DNA from: JAZLIT01 sp045617525
GTDB taxonomy: Bacteria > Bacillota > Bacilli > Bacillales_A > Planococcaceae
Reading direction: 5' to 3'
Assembly: GCA_045617525.1 (NCBI GenBank)
Contig: JAZLIT010000258.1
Span: 1-14,552 of the forward strand
DNA: 14,552 nucleotides
The translations under genes were made by a program, and so were the position numbers. Below, one piece after another: positions 13,418-14,552 of this stretch. Position 1 is the stretch's first letter; each line of letters starts with the position of its first letter. The notes beneath the pieces were generated by a model. The model did no database searches. It was not told the origin of the DNA and worked only from the letters and a program-made list of their open reading frames with translations.

Positions 13418-13990
13418 TTATATTTCATTAAGAATTTTTTGTATGGCAGTTATATATCCTGCCTTTTATACCAGAATGCCGTTTTATTTTACTCTGCCAT
13501 AATTATCGGTAGTCCATCCCTGATGGTTCATAAATTCGTTAAATATGGCATTTCTCAGTGCATCTATTTCGGGGTCTGTCCGACTATAAGAAGGATCGAC
13601 TATAAGAAGACTCGACTATAATGACATCTTTATTTTTGCTTATATCATTTATAGGACGCATATCAATTGTGAAGGTTGCTTGTTCCTTAAGCAGAGAGTT
13701 TTCTCTTTTGAGCTTTTTATTCTCTGCAATAAGCATAACACCCAATGCCTTTGTTGTTGGTTCGGAGATACTTGCTAAGATATCATCGTTTACGGTTGTT
13801 CACTTTTCTTTTATAGGCTTTTTAGTAGTATTTTTATAGTTTTGGCTTATCAAAACTCTGTAATCCTCTGCATTTTTGTTTCTAAGTGCCTGTTCACTTC
13901 GACCGCCATCATCTGCTATCAGTCTGGCTATTGCCAATAGAAAAATCTTTTATCACGGGTGTCTTCTTTAAGAAACAGAGCTTAAAGCGA
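13418..13990 (-). pseudogene. Decayed mobile-element protein resembling GmtX
   Basis: Read on the minus strand with corrections, the region gives one protein-like sequence: KDFSIGN, then IARLIADDGGRSEQALRNKN, EDYRVLISQNYK, DDILASISEPTTKALGVMLI, a charged coiled-coil segment (AENKKLKRENSLLKEQA), EIDALRNAIFNEFMNHQGW, YGRV, NGILV, and KAGYITAIQKILNEI. Its order and motifs resemble GmtX of the gamma-mobile-trio found beside tyrosine recombinases in integrative elements; this is from memory and is tentative. It is dead: in-frame stops at 13800-13802, 13484-13486 and 13466-13468, a frameshift near 13930, and a +1 shift caused by a 16-bp tandem duplication at 13581-13612. The N-terminus is missing. 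No partner recombinase is in the window. Confidence 0.55.
13581..13620. repeat. 16-bp tandem repeat, 2.5 copies, inside the GmtX-like pseudogene
   Basis: CGACTATAAGAAGGAT (13581-13596), CGACTATAAGAAGACT (13597-13612) and a partial CGACTATA (13613-13620). Deleting one 16-bp unit joins ESSYSR to TDPEIDALRN in one frame. The first two copies differ at two positions, so this duplication is older than the one at 1324. Confidence 0.85.
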
Positions 13991-14010
13991 TTTTAGCAGA
14001 GTTCAATTAT

Positions 14011-14118
14011 GTGGAAACGGCACGCAAATGTACCGTTTCCACGCTCCTAACGTATTTACTTGGCGGTGCGACAAACGAATGAAAAAGTTTGCGTCACGCA
14101 GCCGAAGTTGGCCAAGTA
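14011..14118. repeat. Nested inverted repeats next to the transposase remnant
   Basis: GTGGAAACGG (14011-14020) pairs perfectly with CCGTTTCCAC (14033-14042). A second dyad TACTTGGC (14057-14064) / GCCAAGTA (14111-14118) encloses an imperfect GTGCGACAAAC / GTTTGCGTCAC pairing. They may be remains of an insertion-sequence end or a structured RNA. No intact gene is seen here. Confidence 0.45.
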
Positions 14119-14135
14119 CATGACTTGTTTCCGTG

Positions 14136-14345
14136 GATCATTCTTCACTTTCTAAACACTTGAAAGCACTAGATTACGGCATTATTAAGCGTATTTTTGA
14201 AGTTATTGTAGGCAAATTAAATCGTGCTGCCCGTCGCAGATTGAACATGCCTACAACTCCTTTCTATTGATTCGACAACGATTACTGTTGGAGAATTACG
14301 TTGGCCGTGGGGACAAGCAATTTATTCTGGTGTGCGTGCTTACTT
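14136..14345 (+). mobile_element. IS4-family transposase fragment (decayed)
   Basis: Two frames together give a transposase core. HSSLSKHLKALDYGIIKRIF and VGKLNRAARRRLNMP (from 14139) are followed, after a frameshift near 14250, by LLSIDSTTITVGELRWPWGQ (ending about 14310) and a short AIYSGVRAY. The IDSTTITVGE...RWPW segment carries the first catalytic aspartate region of IS4-family DDE transposases. Both ends of the gene are missing; the second and third catalytic residues are absent. It is a relic and cannot move itself. Confidence 0.7.
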
Positions 14346-14377
14346 TTCGATTTTTAGTAGTTTGATTATAAATATTT

Positions 14378-14412
14378 CACCCTAGATAATCTCGTAAACC
14401 TGGGTGTTTTTT
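14378..14412 (+). terminator. Possible terminator downstream of the transposase relic
   Basis: CACCC (14378-14382) pairs with GGGTG (14402-14406), followed by TTTTTT. The stem is only 5 bp with a large loop, so the call is moderate. Confidence 0.5.
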
Positions 14413-14474
14413 AGCATTTTCTTTTTTGAATGGAAATGAAGAGGAATGGAAAAGAATACGCAAACCTTTTAGCC

Positions 14475-14552
14475 TTACTTTTTATTAGACTGCTGATTTT
14501 TATCATGATTCGTCTTATTGTTTTTATTTTTTAATTTCGAATCAAACTCTTC
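14475..14552 (-). CDS. C-terminal end of an unidentified lysine/asparagine-rich protein (partial)
   Basis: The minus-strand frame is open from the window edge to a TAA at 14475-14477 and gives 25 residues beginning EEFDSKLKNKNNK and ending QQSNKK. The strongly hydrophilic, lysine- and asparagine-rich tail is protein-like but too short to assign. The start lies outside the window. Confidence 0.4.
   Translation of the reverse strand, partial: EEFDSKLKNKNNKTNHDKNQQSNKK

Noticed and set aside
13409..13621. 70-residue plus-strand frame
   Set aside because: Also antisense to the GmtX-like relic, whose minus-strand translation is clearly more protein-like.
13621..13839. 72-residue hydrophobic frame on the plus strand
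   Set aside because: It is the antisense shadow of the GmtX-like pseudogene; hydrophobic composition arises from complementing a lysine/glutamate-rich coding strand, and there is no ribosome binding site.
14066..14072. GTGCGAC, the usual 5' end of a group II intron
   Set aside because: No domain V hairpin, no intron-encoded reverse transcriptase and too short a region; a 7-base match is chance.
1..14552. CRISPR array, tRNA, rRNA or riboswitch
   Set aside because: No regularly spaced repeats, no cloverleaf or rRNA sequence, and no recognisable T-box or riboswitch core was seen on either strand by eye.

Overview
The window looks like chromosomal DNA from a low-GC Gram-positive spore-former of the Bacillales, most likely Planococcaceae (Lysinibacillus or Solibacillus-like). 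This rests on strong AGGAGG-type ribosome binding sites, AT-rich third codon positions, the ccdA / yneI / ccdC / yneK gene set, a BsSco-type SCO protein, the DUF1659-DUF2922-YvrJ trio and a close SatA homologue. The genus is an inference; there is no rRNA or tRNA in the window to test it.

Left part (1-3900), accessory in character. It holds the C-terminal half of a major facilitator exporter, a YqhV-family membrane protein, a HAD-IIIA phosphatase gene broken by an exact 16-bp tandem duplication, a P-loop uridine-kinase-like protein, an intact HAD-IA phosphatase and, on the other strand, a streptothricin acetyltransferase (SatA). Several coding-like scraps between these genes suggest past gene loss.

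Middle part (4000-7750), respiratory and redox housekeeping. It has a copper-binding SCO lipoprotein for cytochrome oxidase CuA assembly, and a cytochrome c maturation operon ccdA - yneI (single-domain response regulator) - ccdC on the minus strand. yneK (DUF2621), the usual next gene of that operon in B. subtilis as recalled, is here on the opposite strand and converges on ccdC. Between SCO and yneK sits a set of three very small genes, DUF1659, DUF2922 and YvrJ. A strong terminator separates the first two from YvrJ, whose 43-codon GTG-start gene is easily missed.

Right-middle part (8030-12800). It has a DedA-family membrane protein with a lysine where the essential glutamate is expected, a YflT-type general stress protein, an alpha/beta hydrolase, a zinc-dependent phospholipase C-like protein, a NUDIX hydrolase and a 3-hydroxyacyl-CoA dehydrogenase. 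They are mostly single transcription units bounded by clear hairpin terminators.

Right end (12800-14552), decayed mobile DNA. A 93-bp inverted-repeat element is followed by a 62-aa membrane peptide gene. Next comes a multiply broken pseudogene resembling the mobile-element protein GmtX, with a second 16-bp tandem duplication that again shifts the frame by one. Then come nested inverted repeats, a frameshifted IS4-family transposase fragment and the last 25 codons of an unidentified lysine/asparagine-rich protein.

No complete new defence or biosynthetic system was seen. The best leads are the DUF1659/DUF2922/YvrJ module, the atypical DedA protein, the palindrome inside the SCO promoter and the two frame-breaking 16-bp duplications.
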